DNA of 64,000 nt, from contig NZ_JANHAW010000001.1 in NCBI RefSeq assembly GCF_024464595.1, positions 558,001-622,000 on the forward strand, given 5' to 3'. Source of the stretch: Halobellus litoreus (GTDB lineage: Archaea > Halobacteriota > Halobacteria > Halobacteriales > Haloferacaceae). How positions within the stretch are numbered: position 1 is the first letter of the stretch; each line of letters begins with the position of its first letter. The notes beneath the pieces were generated by a model, which saw only the letters and a list, made by a program, of their open reading frames with translations, was not told the DNA's origin and searched no databases. Both the position numbers and the translations under genes were made by a program. Shown piece by piece: positions 54,670-62,605 of the stretch.

Positions 54670-55618
54670 GCCTCTTTCCGCGCCGGTGACGATCACCTGG
54701 GAAGTTACGCTGGGCTGTAACCTCCACTGCGACCACTGTCTGTCGGGGAGCGGTCCCGGCCATCAGATGCCCGACGAGCTCACGACGGCCGAAGCGAAGT
54801 CGTTCATCGCGGAACTCGACGAGATGGACGTCTTTCAGGTCAACATCGGCGGCGGGGAACCGTTCGTCCGCCCAGATATGCTCGAACTGCTCGAGGAACT
54901 CACCGACCGCGACATCTCGACGTGTGTGAGCACCAACGGCACGCAACTGGACGAGTCGACACTCGATCGACTGGAGGCGATGGACCCGCTCTTCCTCCAG
55001 GTGAGTATGGACGGACTCCGCGCCGACAACGACGCAATTCGGGGTGACGGCGTCTTCGACCAGGTCGTCGACGCGGTCTCGCGACTCGAAGATCGGGACA
55101 TCGGAACGACGGTCAACACGGTCGTTACCCGACAGAACGTCGAGGACCTCCCCGAGATATACGAACTGGCGACCGCACACGGCGCGGGGCTCAGGCTGAA
55201 CCGCTTCCGGCCGAGCGGTCGCGGCGAAGATACCTGGGACGAACTCCGCCTCCGCGAGGAGCAGATCCGGTTTCTCCACGGCTGGATCGACGAGCACCCG
55301 GACGTCAGAACGGGCGATTCGTTCTTCTACCTGAACGCGTTGGGAGAGGTCCGCAACAACACGCTCAAACAGTGCGGCGCGGGCTCGATGACCTGCCTCG
55401 TGGATCCGGTGGGAGACGTCTACCCCTGCGCGTTCACCCAGTGGGAACATCTCTCATCCGGCAACGTCATCGACGACGGCTTCCAGGCCGCCTGGAACGA
55501 GATCGCGAACCTCCGAAGCCGGATCGACGACCACGAAGGCTGTCCGGCCGTCGCGATGGGGAGCGCGGACCCGAACGGCGAAGACCCGCAGTTGCGGGCG
55601 ATCCTCTCGGGTGACTGA
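54659..55618 (+). CDS. mftC: Mycofactocin radical SAM maturase
   Basis: 319 residues from the ATG at 54659. The radical-SAM cluster is CNLHCDHC (Cys20, Cys24, Cys27). The C-terminal SPASM-type region carries CGAGSMTCLVDPVGDVYPC. In the characterised enzyme MftC removes the carboxylate of the C-terminal Tyr of MftA and forms the Val-Tyr carbon-carbon bond. Length and motif spacing are near those of mycobacterial MftC. It overlaps mftB and mftF, giving a tightly coupled operon. Confidence 0.94.
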   Translation: MGSEPLSAPVTITWEVTLGCNLHCDHCLSGSGPGHQMPDELTTAEAKSFIAELDEMDVFQVNIGGGEPFVRPDMLELLEELTDRDISTCVSTNGTQLDESTLDRLEAMDPLFLQVSMDGLRADNDAIRGDGVFDQVVDAVSRLEDRDIGTTVNTVVTRQNVEDLPEIYELATAHGAGLRLNRFRPSGRGEDTWDELRLREEQIRFLHGWIDEHPDVRTGDSFFYLNALGEVRNNTLKQCGAGSMTCLVDPVGDVYPCAFTQWEHLSSGNVIDDGFQAAWNEIANLRSRIDDHEGCPAVAMGSADPNGEDPQLRAILSGD

Positions 55619-58052
55619 TCCGGCGATGTCGGATCGGGGAGTCGGCGAGTACCGTCGTCGGGACACGGCGCGGTTGGTCGGCGACCTGCTCGTGTCGCGA
55701 CGGCCGCTGGTCGTGACGCGACTCAACGACACCGCCGCTGACCTGTTCGGAGCGCTCGACGACGAGGACTTTCGTGCTCCCGGGACCGTCGCGGCCTCCG
55801 GGGAGTACGACGTCGCGGCGGTCGAACGGCTGTTCGAACGGTTACACGACCGGGGCTTCCTGGAGTGGCGGCCGACGCGGGACCCGGAGTTCCGACCGCC
55901 GGTGTCCGTCGTCGTGACCGTCCGGAACGACCGCGCGCATCTCGAACGGTGTCTCGACGCCCTCGGGGAACTTCGCTATCCGTCCTACGAGGTCGTCGTC
56001 GTCGACGACGGGTCCACGGACGAGACGAAAGCGATGATCAAGGGCCACGAACTCGCCGCTGCCGGTCGAGCGCGCGTGGTCTCGGTCGGCAGTCCGGACG
56101 AGCCCATCGGGATCGGTGCGTCCCGGAACCGCGGCGTCGAGGCGGCGGCACACGACGTGATCGCCTTCACCGACGCGGACTGCAGACCGCGCCCCGAGTG
56201 GCTTTCCGAGCTCGTGCCGTGTCTCACCGCCAACGACGTCGTCGGCGGGCGGATCCGCCCCGCCGGCGAGAGCGCTGCGAGCGCGTACGAGGGGATCAAC
56301 TCCTCGCTCGATATGGGCGCGTACGCGTCCCGAATCGACCCCGCCGGGGCCACGCCGTACCTCCCGACGGCGAACCTCGTCGGCCGCCGCCGGGTGTTCG
56401 ACGCGGTCCCGTTCCCGGCCCGCGACGTAGCGGAGGACGTCGACGTCTGTTGGCGAGCGGTGAAAGCCGGGTTCGACGTCGTCTACACACCGACGGGGGT
56501 CGTCGAGCACGTCTACCGGACGGATTTGGGCTCGGTCGCCGCGCGACGGGCGACCTACGCGTCCTCGGAGGCGCTGCTCGCGCGTGAACACGGACGCGAC
56601 GAGGGACAGCGGGTCGGGATCCCGACGACGGCACTGCTCCTGTCCGCGCTCCTCCTCGTCGGCGTTCTCGGACGCGGACCGATGGCCGCCGGTGGCATCG
56701 TCGCTGCCGGCGGGCTGGCCGTCGCGCTGGCCGGGATCCGGGGTCGACGGATGTGGCGACGCTACGCCCGCCTTCCCGCCACCCTCTCTGTCCGCGACGT
56801 GGCGAGGAGTTGGGGGAGAGAAGTGGTGTCGTCGAGTTACACCGTCGCGCGCGAAGTGACGCGGTACTACGCCGTTCCCATCGCGCTCGTGGGCGGCCTC
56901 GCCTGGGGGGCCGGCGCGACGGCGGTCGGCGTGGGGACACTGGCGGCTGTCGTAGTCGCGGTCGGGCTGCCCGTGGCGGTCGAGTACCGCGTCCACGCGC
57001 CGGACGCCACGCTCGGGGGATACGGACTGTACTACCTCGCCGACCACTTCGGGTACCAGTACGGGCTCTATCGCGGCGCGTTCACCTACCGGACGATCGC
57101 CCACGTCCGCCCGGACGCGCGGTTTCGGCTGGTGGGCCCGGGAGCAAGACTGTCCGCCGCGATGGGCGCGGATGACGACACGGAGCCGACGCGGACCGTC
57201 ACTGTCGAGGGCGCCACGGCGCGGTTCCGCGTCGCATCGAGCACCGAGAAGTGGTGGTTCGGGGACGAGGGACTCCGCGGCGAGCGTGCCGTCCTGGCGG
57301 ACCTCCTCGCGCGATTGGAGCCGGGCGACGTGTTCCTCGACGTCGGCGCGAACGTGGGTCTCTACAGTTGCCTCGTCGGCCGGGCGCTCGCGGACGGCAC
57401 CGTCGTCTCCGTCGAACCGCATCCGAAAAACGCCGCGCGCCTCGAAGAGAACCTCGCGGCGAACGGCGTCGCGGCGCGCGTGATACGTCGAGCCCTGGGG
57501 CGACGCAACCGACGGGGCGCGCTCACCGGTTCGGAGGAGCCGCCCGGGACGGGGACCCCGACGCTTCTCGACGCCGCCCGATCCTCGGCGAAGGGGGCGG
57601 AAGCTGAGAACGAGGCGGAAGTCGATGGCGGGTCGAAGCGGACACCTCGACAGGTGGGGCGGAAGCAGAGCAGGGGCGTGGCTGAGGCCTCGCTCGTCGA
57701 CACGGCCGTCGTGACGGGGGACTCGCTTTTGGCCTCGGGAGAGAGCCCGCAACCGACGGTCGTGAAGATCGACGTCGAGGGCGCGGAGGCAGACGTCGTC
57801 GCCGGACTGGTCGCCACGCTGACAGCGCCGGCGTGTCGCCTCGTCTACTGCGAGGTGCACCCGGGGTTGTTGGACGACCGCGATCAGGATCCCGACGCCG
57901 TCCGGCGCACCCTTCGAGACTGTGGCTTCCGGGTCGAGACGGTCCGGGAGCTACCGAACGGACGGGCGGTTCTCAGAGCGCAAAAGCCGACCCCGAAGCG
58001 GGGCAGAACTGTCGGCCAAAGGGGAACCGCCGACCAACGCAGAACGGACTGA
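55611..58052 (+). CDS. mftF: MftF-type glycosyltransferase fused to FkbM-family methyltransferase
   Basis: 813 residues from a GTG at 55611 that overlaps the mftC stop by 8 nt (an ATG at 55626 is an alternative). Residues about 97-330 are a family-2 glycosyltransferase with VDDGS, the metal-binding FTDADC near 185 and EDVDVCWRA. Two hydrophobic segments (about 340-375 and 420-458) suggest membrane association. From about 560 an FkbM SAM-methyltransferase domain follows: FLDVGANVGLYS near 573, VEPHPKNAARLEENL near 603, VVKIDVEGAEADVV near 717. A Gly/Ser/Ala insertion sits at about 645-695. MftF glucosylates mycofactocin, and mycobacterial MftM methylates it, so one chain may do both. Confidence 0.88.
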   Translation: MTDPAMSDRGVGEYRRRDTARLVGDLLVSRRPLVVTRLNDTAADLFGALDDEDFRAPGTVAASGEYDVAAVERLFERLHDRGFLEWRPTRDPEFRPPVSVVVTVRNDRAHLERCLDALGELRYPSYEVVVVDDGSTDETKAMIKGHELAAAGRARVVSVGSPDEPIGIGASRNRGVEAAAHDVIAFTDADCRPRPEWLSELVPCLTANDVVGGRIRPAGESAASAYEGINSSLDMGAYASRIDPAGATPYLPTANLVGRRRVFDAVPFPARDVAEDVDVCWRAVKAGFDVVYTPTGVVEHVYRTDLGSVAARRATYASSEALLAREHGRDEGQRVGIPTTALLLSALLLVGVLGRGPMAAGGIVAAGGLAVALAGIRGRRMWRRYARLPATLSVRDVARSWGREVVSSSYTVAREVTRYYAVPIALVGGLAWGAGATAVGVGTLAAVVVAVGLPVAVEYRVHAPDATLGGYGLYYLADHFGYQYGLYRGAFTYRTIAHVRPDARFRLVGPGARLSAAMGADDDTEPTRTVTVEGATARFRVASSTEKWWFGDEGLRGERAVLADLLARLEPGDVFLDVGANVGLYSCLVGRALADGTVVSVEPHPKNAARLEENLAANGVAARVIRRALGRRNRRGALTGSEEPPGTGTPTLLDAARSSAKGAEAENEAEVDGGSKRTPRQVGRKQSRGVAEASLVDTAVVTGDSLLASGESPQPTVVKIDVEGAEADVVAGLVATLTAPACRLVYCEVHPGLLDDRDQDPDAVRRTLRDCGFRVETVRELPNGRAVLRAQKPTPKRGRTVGQRGTADQRRTD

Positions 58053-58092
58053 CGTGTGTGGGAGGCGGGAGCACGGAGCGGGAGTCCGACCG

Positions 58093-58956
58093 TCAGAGCA
58101 GTTCCTTCTCCTCGAGGAACGCGACGACGCGCTCGGCCGCCGCGTCGGGGGGCGCGTCGATCCGCTCGCCGGCGCTCTTCGTCCCGCCGCCTCCCCGGCC
58201 GAGCATCCGGTAGATCCGCTCTTCGACCGTCTCCGACCGCGGCGGGCGCCCGCGACCCCAGCGCTCGTTCGGCCTGACAGTTTCGACCGTCGCGTTGCCG
58301 ATGCTCATCGAGAACCGGGTTTCGCCGGGCACGACGTTCGTCAGTTCGAGCGTTTCGATGGTCGCTCTCCGCCCGGCGATCGCGGTATCTAACGATGCCC
58401 GATCGGGGTCGGTGAACCCGGAGTCGACGCCCAGCACCGCCGGGAGCGCCGTGACGACGACCTCCTGACGCCCGATCGCGAGCTTCCGCTGGACCGGGAG
58501 TTCGCTCGCTTCGAGATCGACGTCGGCCTCGACGGCGAGATCGTCCGGATCGAGGGCCGTGATCCGAGTGACGCTCGGCCAGTCCAGTCGGGCCGCGGCG
58601 AGTCCGGCGACCTCCGATCCGGCGAACGAGTCGGATTCGCCGACGAACACGGCCGTCGGCGACTCGCGGGCCGCGACGCGGGCGAGCGCGGCGGCGAACT
58701 TCTCGCTCGCGATCCCCTCGATCGGGTCGAACGCGACGTGAAGTCCCCGGTCGGCGCCGCGCTCCAGCGCCGAGCGGACGCACCGCTTCGCGGCGTCGCC
58801 GCCGACGCCGACGGCGAGCACCTCGTCGGCGGCGTCGAGTGCGGCCTCGAGGGCGACGCGGTCGTCGATGCTGAGCTGCCGGCGGTACGGTTCGGCGTTG
58901 CCGTCGTCGTCGACGACGCGGTGCGGTTCGGGGCGTGCGGTGACGAGCGCTCTCAT
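58093..58956 (-). CDS. etfB: Electron transfer flavoprotein subunit beta (FixA type)
   Basis: 287 residues. EtfB pattern: SIDDRVALEAALDAADEVLAVGVG, VFVGESDSFAGSEVAGLAAARLDWPSVT near 105 and the dipeptide-rich C-terminal region ending in an acidic tail. It pairs with EtfA (61457). In FixABCX complexes the pair carries electrons to FixC and FixX, in some cases by bifurcation. It overlaps the upstream SDR gene by 4 nt. Stops 40 nt from the convergent mftF. Confidence 0.93.
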   Translation of the reverse strand: MRALVTARPEPHRVVDDDGNAEPYRRQLSIDDRVALEAALDAADEVLAVGVGGDAAKRCVRSALERGADRGLHVAFDPIEGIASEKFAAALARVAARESPTAVFVGESDSFAGSEVAGLAAARLDWPSVTRITALDPDDLAVEADVDLEASELPVQRKLAIGRQEVVVTALPAVLGVDSGFTDPDRASLDTAIAGRRATIETLELTNVVPGETRFSMSIGNATVETVRPNERWGRGRPPRSETVEERIYRMLGRGGGGTKSAGERIDAPPDAAAERVVAFLEEKELL

Positions 58957-59753
58957 CGCGCCGTGTACCCCCCGTCGACCGGGAGCGTCGCGCCGGTGAT
59001 CGCGGCCGCGTCGTCGGACGCCAGAAACGCCACGGCGCGCGCGACGTCTTCGGGCGCGGCCGTCCCGAGCGGCGTGTCCTCGATCATCCGTTCGAGCGTT
59101 TCCTGCCCACCGGTCGACCCCTCGCCGCCGTCGGTGTCGTCGAGCGCCGCCTCGAGCATCGGCGTTTCGACGACCCCTGGACAGACCACGTTCACCCGGA
59201 TTTCAGGCGCGTACTCGACGGCGAGCGAGCGCGTGAGCGACACGAGCGCCCCCTTGGTCGCGGTGTAGACGTCCATCTCCGGTTCGGCGACGAGCGCCGC
59301 GACGGAGGCGTTGTTGACGACGACGCCGCTGCCGTCGCCGGTGTCCCGCATCGCCGGGATCGCGTGCTTGCAGGCGTACATCGGGCCGCGGAGGTTGACG
59401 CCGGTCAGGAACTCGTAGGCCTCGTCGGTCACCTCCGTGATCGGACCGTCGGCCTCCCGGGAGGCGACGGCGGCGTTGTTGACCAGCACGTCCACGCGGT
59501 CGAACTCGCGTTCGGCGTGTTCGATCATCGCCTCGACGGCGTCCTCGTCGCTCACGTCCGCCTCGACGGCGGCGGCTCGACCGGCGTCCGCGCCGGTCTC
59601 GGATTCGATCTCCGCGGCGGTCGCCGCGGCCGCCTCGCTGTCGAGATCGGCGACGACGACGTCGGCCCCGCGCTCGGCCAGCGTGCGGCACGTTGCCGCG
59701 CCGATCCCGCTCGCACCACCGGTCACGACGGCCGTTCGGTTGTCGAGGCGCAT
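58953..59753 (-). CDS. Short-chain dehydrogenase/reductase
   Basis: 266 residues from the ATG at 59753. Cofactor motif TGGASGIG at 11-18, NNAA at 92-95, catalytic Ser150, Tyr163 and Lys167 (YTATK), and the C-terminal GATLPVDGGYTAR. Longer frames upstream run through fixX and are rejected. It lacks the long insertion after the second strand that marks the SDRs known to need mycofactocin, so this one probably uses free NAD(P). It lies inside an Etf/Fix operon, which is unusual. Confidence 0.93.
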   Translation of the reverse strand: MRLDNRTAVVTGGASGIGAATCRTLAERGADVVVADLDSEAAAATAAEIESETGADAGRAAAVEADVSDEDAVEAMIEHAEREFDRVDVLVNNAAVASREADGPITEVTDEAYEFLTGVNLRGPMYACKHAIPAMRDTGDGSGVVVNNASVAALVAEPEMDVYTATKGALVSLTRSLAVEYAPEIRVNVVCPGVVETPMLEAALDDTDGGEGSTGGQETLERMIEDTPLGTAAPEDVARAVAFLASDDAAAITGATLPVDGGYTAR

Positions 59754-59755
59754 CG

Positions 59756-60046
59756 TCACCCGAAGTCGAACTCGACGCCCTTGCCGCCCTCCGACTTCGA
59801 CCAGGAGACCGCGCCCTTCTCGGGGTCGTTCGCGCAGAAGACCATACACGCGCCGCACTCGACGCAGGGCTCGTACGCGAAGTAGATGCCGCCCTGCTGG
59901 TCTTCCTGGTAGTCGAAGCACTCCGCCGGACAGAGGTGGAGACAGGGCTTGTCCTCGCAACTCTCGCAGCGTTCGTTGTCGACGGTGATGTGGGCCTCCT
60001 CGCTGACGTCCCAGTTGACCGTCTCCAGACTGTCCTGAACGCTCAT
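59756..60046 (-). CDS. fixX: Ferredoxin-like protein FixX
   Basis: 96 residues. Cysteines at 27, 30, 35, 39 and 43, and again at 61, 64, 67 and 71 (CVECGACMVFC), give the two-cluster layout of FixX ferredoxins. It passes electrons between the FixC flavoprotein and its partner. It starts 100 bases after the fixC stop and ends 2 nt before the SDR start. Confidence 0.95.
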   Translation of the reverse strand: MSVQDSLETVNWDVSEEAHITVDNERCESCEDKPCLHLCPAECFDYQEDQQGGIYFAYEPCVECGACMVFCANDPEKGAVSWSKSEGGKGVEFDFG

Positions 60047-60146
60047 CGCTCTCTCCCGAGGGATTTCGTCTGTCGTGTCATTTGTGAACGCATCTGTATT
60101 GAGTGATCGGCATCTGACGGCTTTGCTCTTTGGGTCACTTCGGGAC

Positions 60147-61460
60147 TCACAGCGATCGGAACCCCCTGTAGCCGTCCTTCAATAGGTCGACGACGCCGGC
60201 ATCGCTCCGGCGGAACGCGCGGTAGGCCTGCTTCCAGGTGAGCCCCTCCGCGTCGCTCGCCGCCGAGTACATCCCGCGCAACGTCTCCGTGGCGATGCCG
60301 GGATAGGCCCCGTACATCCGCTCGTTCTTCAGGAACTTCGGCAGGTTGCGGTGCTGTTTCATATCTTGCAGGACGTAGGAGTCCTCCAACTTCCGGTCGT
60401 AGTGCTCGCCGAAGGCGTCCCAGTTTCCGTCTCGCGACCGTTCGATCGCCGACTCGGCGGCGAGGAGGCCGCTCTTGATGCCGTAATCCAGCCCCCGGAA
60501 CGTGTAGCCCTTGTTCAGGACGAGCCCGGCCGCGTCGCCGACGAGCGCCACCCGGCCGTCGTATCTGTCCGGGAGCGAATCGTAGTCGTGTTCGGGCACC
60601 AGGATGCCCTGGTACTCCTCGAGGGCGTCGCCCTGCACGTACGGCCGGACCGTGTCGAGTTCCATAAACTCCTCTAAGAGGCCGTAAAGCGGCGTTCCCG
60701 AACCGCCGTAGCCTTCCTCGCCGAGCCACCGTAAGGTCTCTAGGCCCCCGACCGCACCCACGGAGATGTACTCCTCGAACGTGTAGATGAAGTAGCCGAT
60801 GGTGGGCGCGCCCTCGGGGTAGCCCGTGTAGATGTAGGCCGCGCCCTCGTCGCTGTCGAGGGTGAACCGCTCGTTGATCGTCTCCCGGCCGACGTCGAGG
60901 ACCTTCTTCACCGACAGCGCCATGTCCTCGTTGCGCATCGTCCGCTGGATTCCGGTCTTCCGCCCGACGGTCGTGTTCACCCCATCGGCACCGACGACCG
61001 CGTGACAGGCCAGGTCCCCGTTCTCGCGGTCCGTGTGGACGACCGCGCGGTCGGCCTCCTGGCTCACGTCTCGCACCGTCGTCTCCGGCAGGAACACCGC
61101 CCCCTCGTCGACGGCGCGGTCGACGAACCAGCGATCGAACTTCCCGAGCATCAGCGTGTAGTTCGGTTCCTCGCGGAGTTCGAGGTCGCGGTAGCCGATC
61201 GAGACCTCGGCGTCGCCGTGGAGCAGTTTGATGTTGTGTTCGATGACGTGTCGCTCCAGGGGTGCCTCCTCCGGGAACTCCGGGACGAGGTCCGCCAGAA
61301 TGCTCCCGTAGAGCACGCCGCCGGTGACGTTCTTCATTCCCGGTTGCTTGGCCCGATCGACGAGTGCGACGTCGAAGCCCTCGGTCGCGAGTTTGTAGGC
61401 GGCGGCCGTCCCGGCCCGACCGGCACCGACGACGACCACGTCGAAGTCGACGGCCGTCAT
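60147..61460 (-). CDS. fixC: FixC-type flavoprotein (ETF:quinone oxidoreductase family)
   Basis: 437 residues. FAD-binding VVVGAGRAGTAAA at 9-21 and a second FAD motif RVALVGDAAGLVLNKGYTFRG near 312. Its PGMKNVTGGVLYG block (about 40-52) is typical of FixC/ETF-QO. It accepts electrons from ETF and passes them on to quinone or, with FixX, to ferredoxin. It overlaps etfA by 4 nt. It is not a geranylgeranyl reductase, which shares the fold. Confidence 0.94.
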   Translation of the reverse strand: MTAVDFDVVVVGAGRAGTAAAYKLATEGFDVALVDRAKQPGMKNVTGGVLYGSILADLVPEFPEEAPLERHVIEHNIKLLHGDAEVSIGYRDLELREEPNYTLMLGKFDRWFVDRAVDEGAVFLPETTVRDVSQEADRAVVHTDRENGDLACHAVVGADGVNTTVGRKTGIQRTMRNEDMALSVKKVLDVGRETINERFTLDSDEGAAYIYTGYPEGAPTIGYFIYTFEEYISVGAVGGLETLRWLGEEGYGGSGTPLYGLLEEFMELDTVRPYVQGDALEEYQGILVPEHDYDSLPDRYDGRVALVGDAAGLVLNKGYTFRGLDYGIKSGLLAAESAIERSRDGNWDAFGEHYDRKLEDSYVLQDMKQHRNLPKFLKNERMYGAYPGIATETLRGMYSAASDAEGLTWKQAYRAFRRSDAGVVDLLKDGYRGFRSL

Positions 61461-62605
61461 TCTGTCACCTCCGGTCCGTCGGCGTCGGACTCCCCGTCGG
61501 CGGTCGCTTCGGCCGTCGACCGCTCCTCGTCCTGCCCGTTTTCGTCGTCGTGTTCATCTTCAGCAGTCTGCTCGCCTTCAGCAGTCTGCTCGTCTTCGGT
61601 ATTCTGCTCACCTTCGGCACTCTGCCCGTCCGTCCGCTCGTCTTTGGCGGCGCGGATTGCCTCGGCCAGGGCCGGTCCGTGTTCGAACGCGTCGCCGACG
61701 ATACCGATGTCCGCGAAGTTGAAGATCCGCGCGTCGGGGTCGGCGTTGATCGCCACGAGGGTGTCGGCGTTCACCGAGCGCATATGATACGAATCGCCGG
61801 AGATGGCCATCGGAACGTACAGTTCCACGTCGATCTCCTTGCCCGTGACGCCGATCTGGCGGTCGTAGGGGACCCATCCCTCGTCCGACGGCGGCCGCGA
61901 CGCCCCGACGGCCGCCCCCAGCGCGTCGGCCAGGTCGTCGACGACCTGGAAGCCGTCCGGGCCGCCGAGGCCGAAGCCGCCGGCGACGATCCGGCGCGCC
62001 TTCGCGAGGTCCGACTCGGGGACGTCGACCGTCTCGACGTGCCGCACCCGGTCGTCGTCTTCGATACCGACTTCCACGGAGCGGACCGACGGGGAACCGC
62101 TCGGCGCGGTCTCCGGGGTCCCCAGTGCCTCCGTGTTCAGCGTCACCACCGGCGGGCCGCCCTCGAAGCCGAGTTCGGCGTACGCCCGGCCGCCGTAGGC
62201 CGGCCGCCCGGCGGTGAGTTCGCCGTCGCGGACCCGGAGGAGGCAGTCGGTGACGCACCCGCCGCGGAGGGCCCGCGACGTCGCCGCGGCGAGATCCGTC
62301 CCGTCGGGCGTGTCCGGAAGGAGCACGACCCGCGGCTCGGAGACGGCCGCCGCGAGCGCGGTCGCGCGTGCTCGGACGCCCGCCGCGCCGGCGCGGAACG
62401 CCTCCCCGTCCTCGCGGAGGACGTGGACGACCTCGTCCGGGGCTCCCGGCGACAGAGCCGCCGGTGCGGTGAGCCCGTCGAACGCGACGCCGACGACTCG
62501 CGGGGAGGTCCCGTCCGCCCCGGACAGTTCGGCCGCGACGCGGTGGGCCTCCTCGAACAGCACCGTCTCCTCGGAGCCCGGGACAACGACGATCGACCCC
62601 GTCAT
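61457..62605 (-). CDS. etfA: Electron transfer flavoprotein subunit alpha (FixB type)
   Basis: 382 residues. C-terminal FAD domain: RRIVAGGFGLGG near 205-216, LGAAVGASRPPSDEGWVPYDRQIGVTGKEI, ELYVPMAISGDSYHM and LVAINADPDARIFNFADIGIVGDA. The consensus GGRG is GGFG here, which is unusual. A long acidic Glu/Gln/Thr tail (about 320-382) contains imperfect short repeats. It pairs with EtfB at 58093. It overlaps the upstream OYE-like gene and fixC by 4 nt each. Confidence 0.93.
   Translation of the reverse strand: MTGSIVVVPGSEETVLFEEAHRVAAELSGADGTSPRVVGVAFDGLTAPAALSPGAPDEVVHVLREDGEAFRAGAAGVRARATALAAAVSEPRVVLLPDTPDGTDLAAATSRALRGGCVTDCLLRVRDGELTAGRPAYGGRAYAELGFEGGPPVVTLNTEALGTPETAPSGSPSVRSVEVGIEDDDRVRHVETVDVPESDLAKARRIVAGGFGLGGPDGFQVVDDLADALGAAVGASRPPSDEGWVPYDRQIGVTGKEIDVELYVPMAISGDSYHMRSVNADTLVAINADPDARIFNFADIGIVGDAFEHGPALAEAIRAAKDERTDGQSAEGEQNTEDEQTAEGEQTAEDEHDDENGQDEERSTAEATADGESDADGPEVTE

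Noticed and set aside
58953-59753. The SDR as a mycofactocin-dependent nicotinoprotein
   Set aside because: The long insertion after the second strand that marks known mycofactocin-coupled SDRs is absent, so only genomic proximity would support it.
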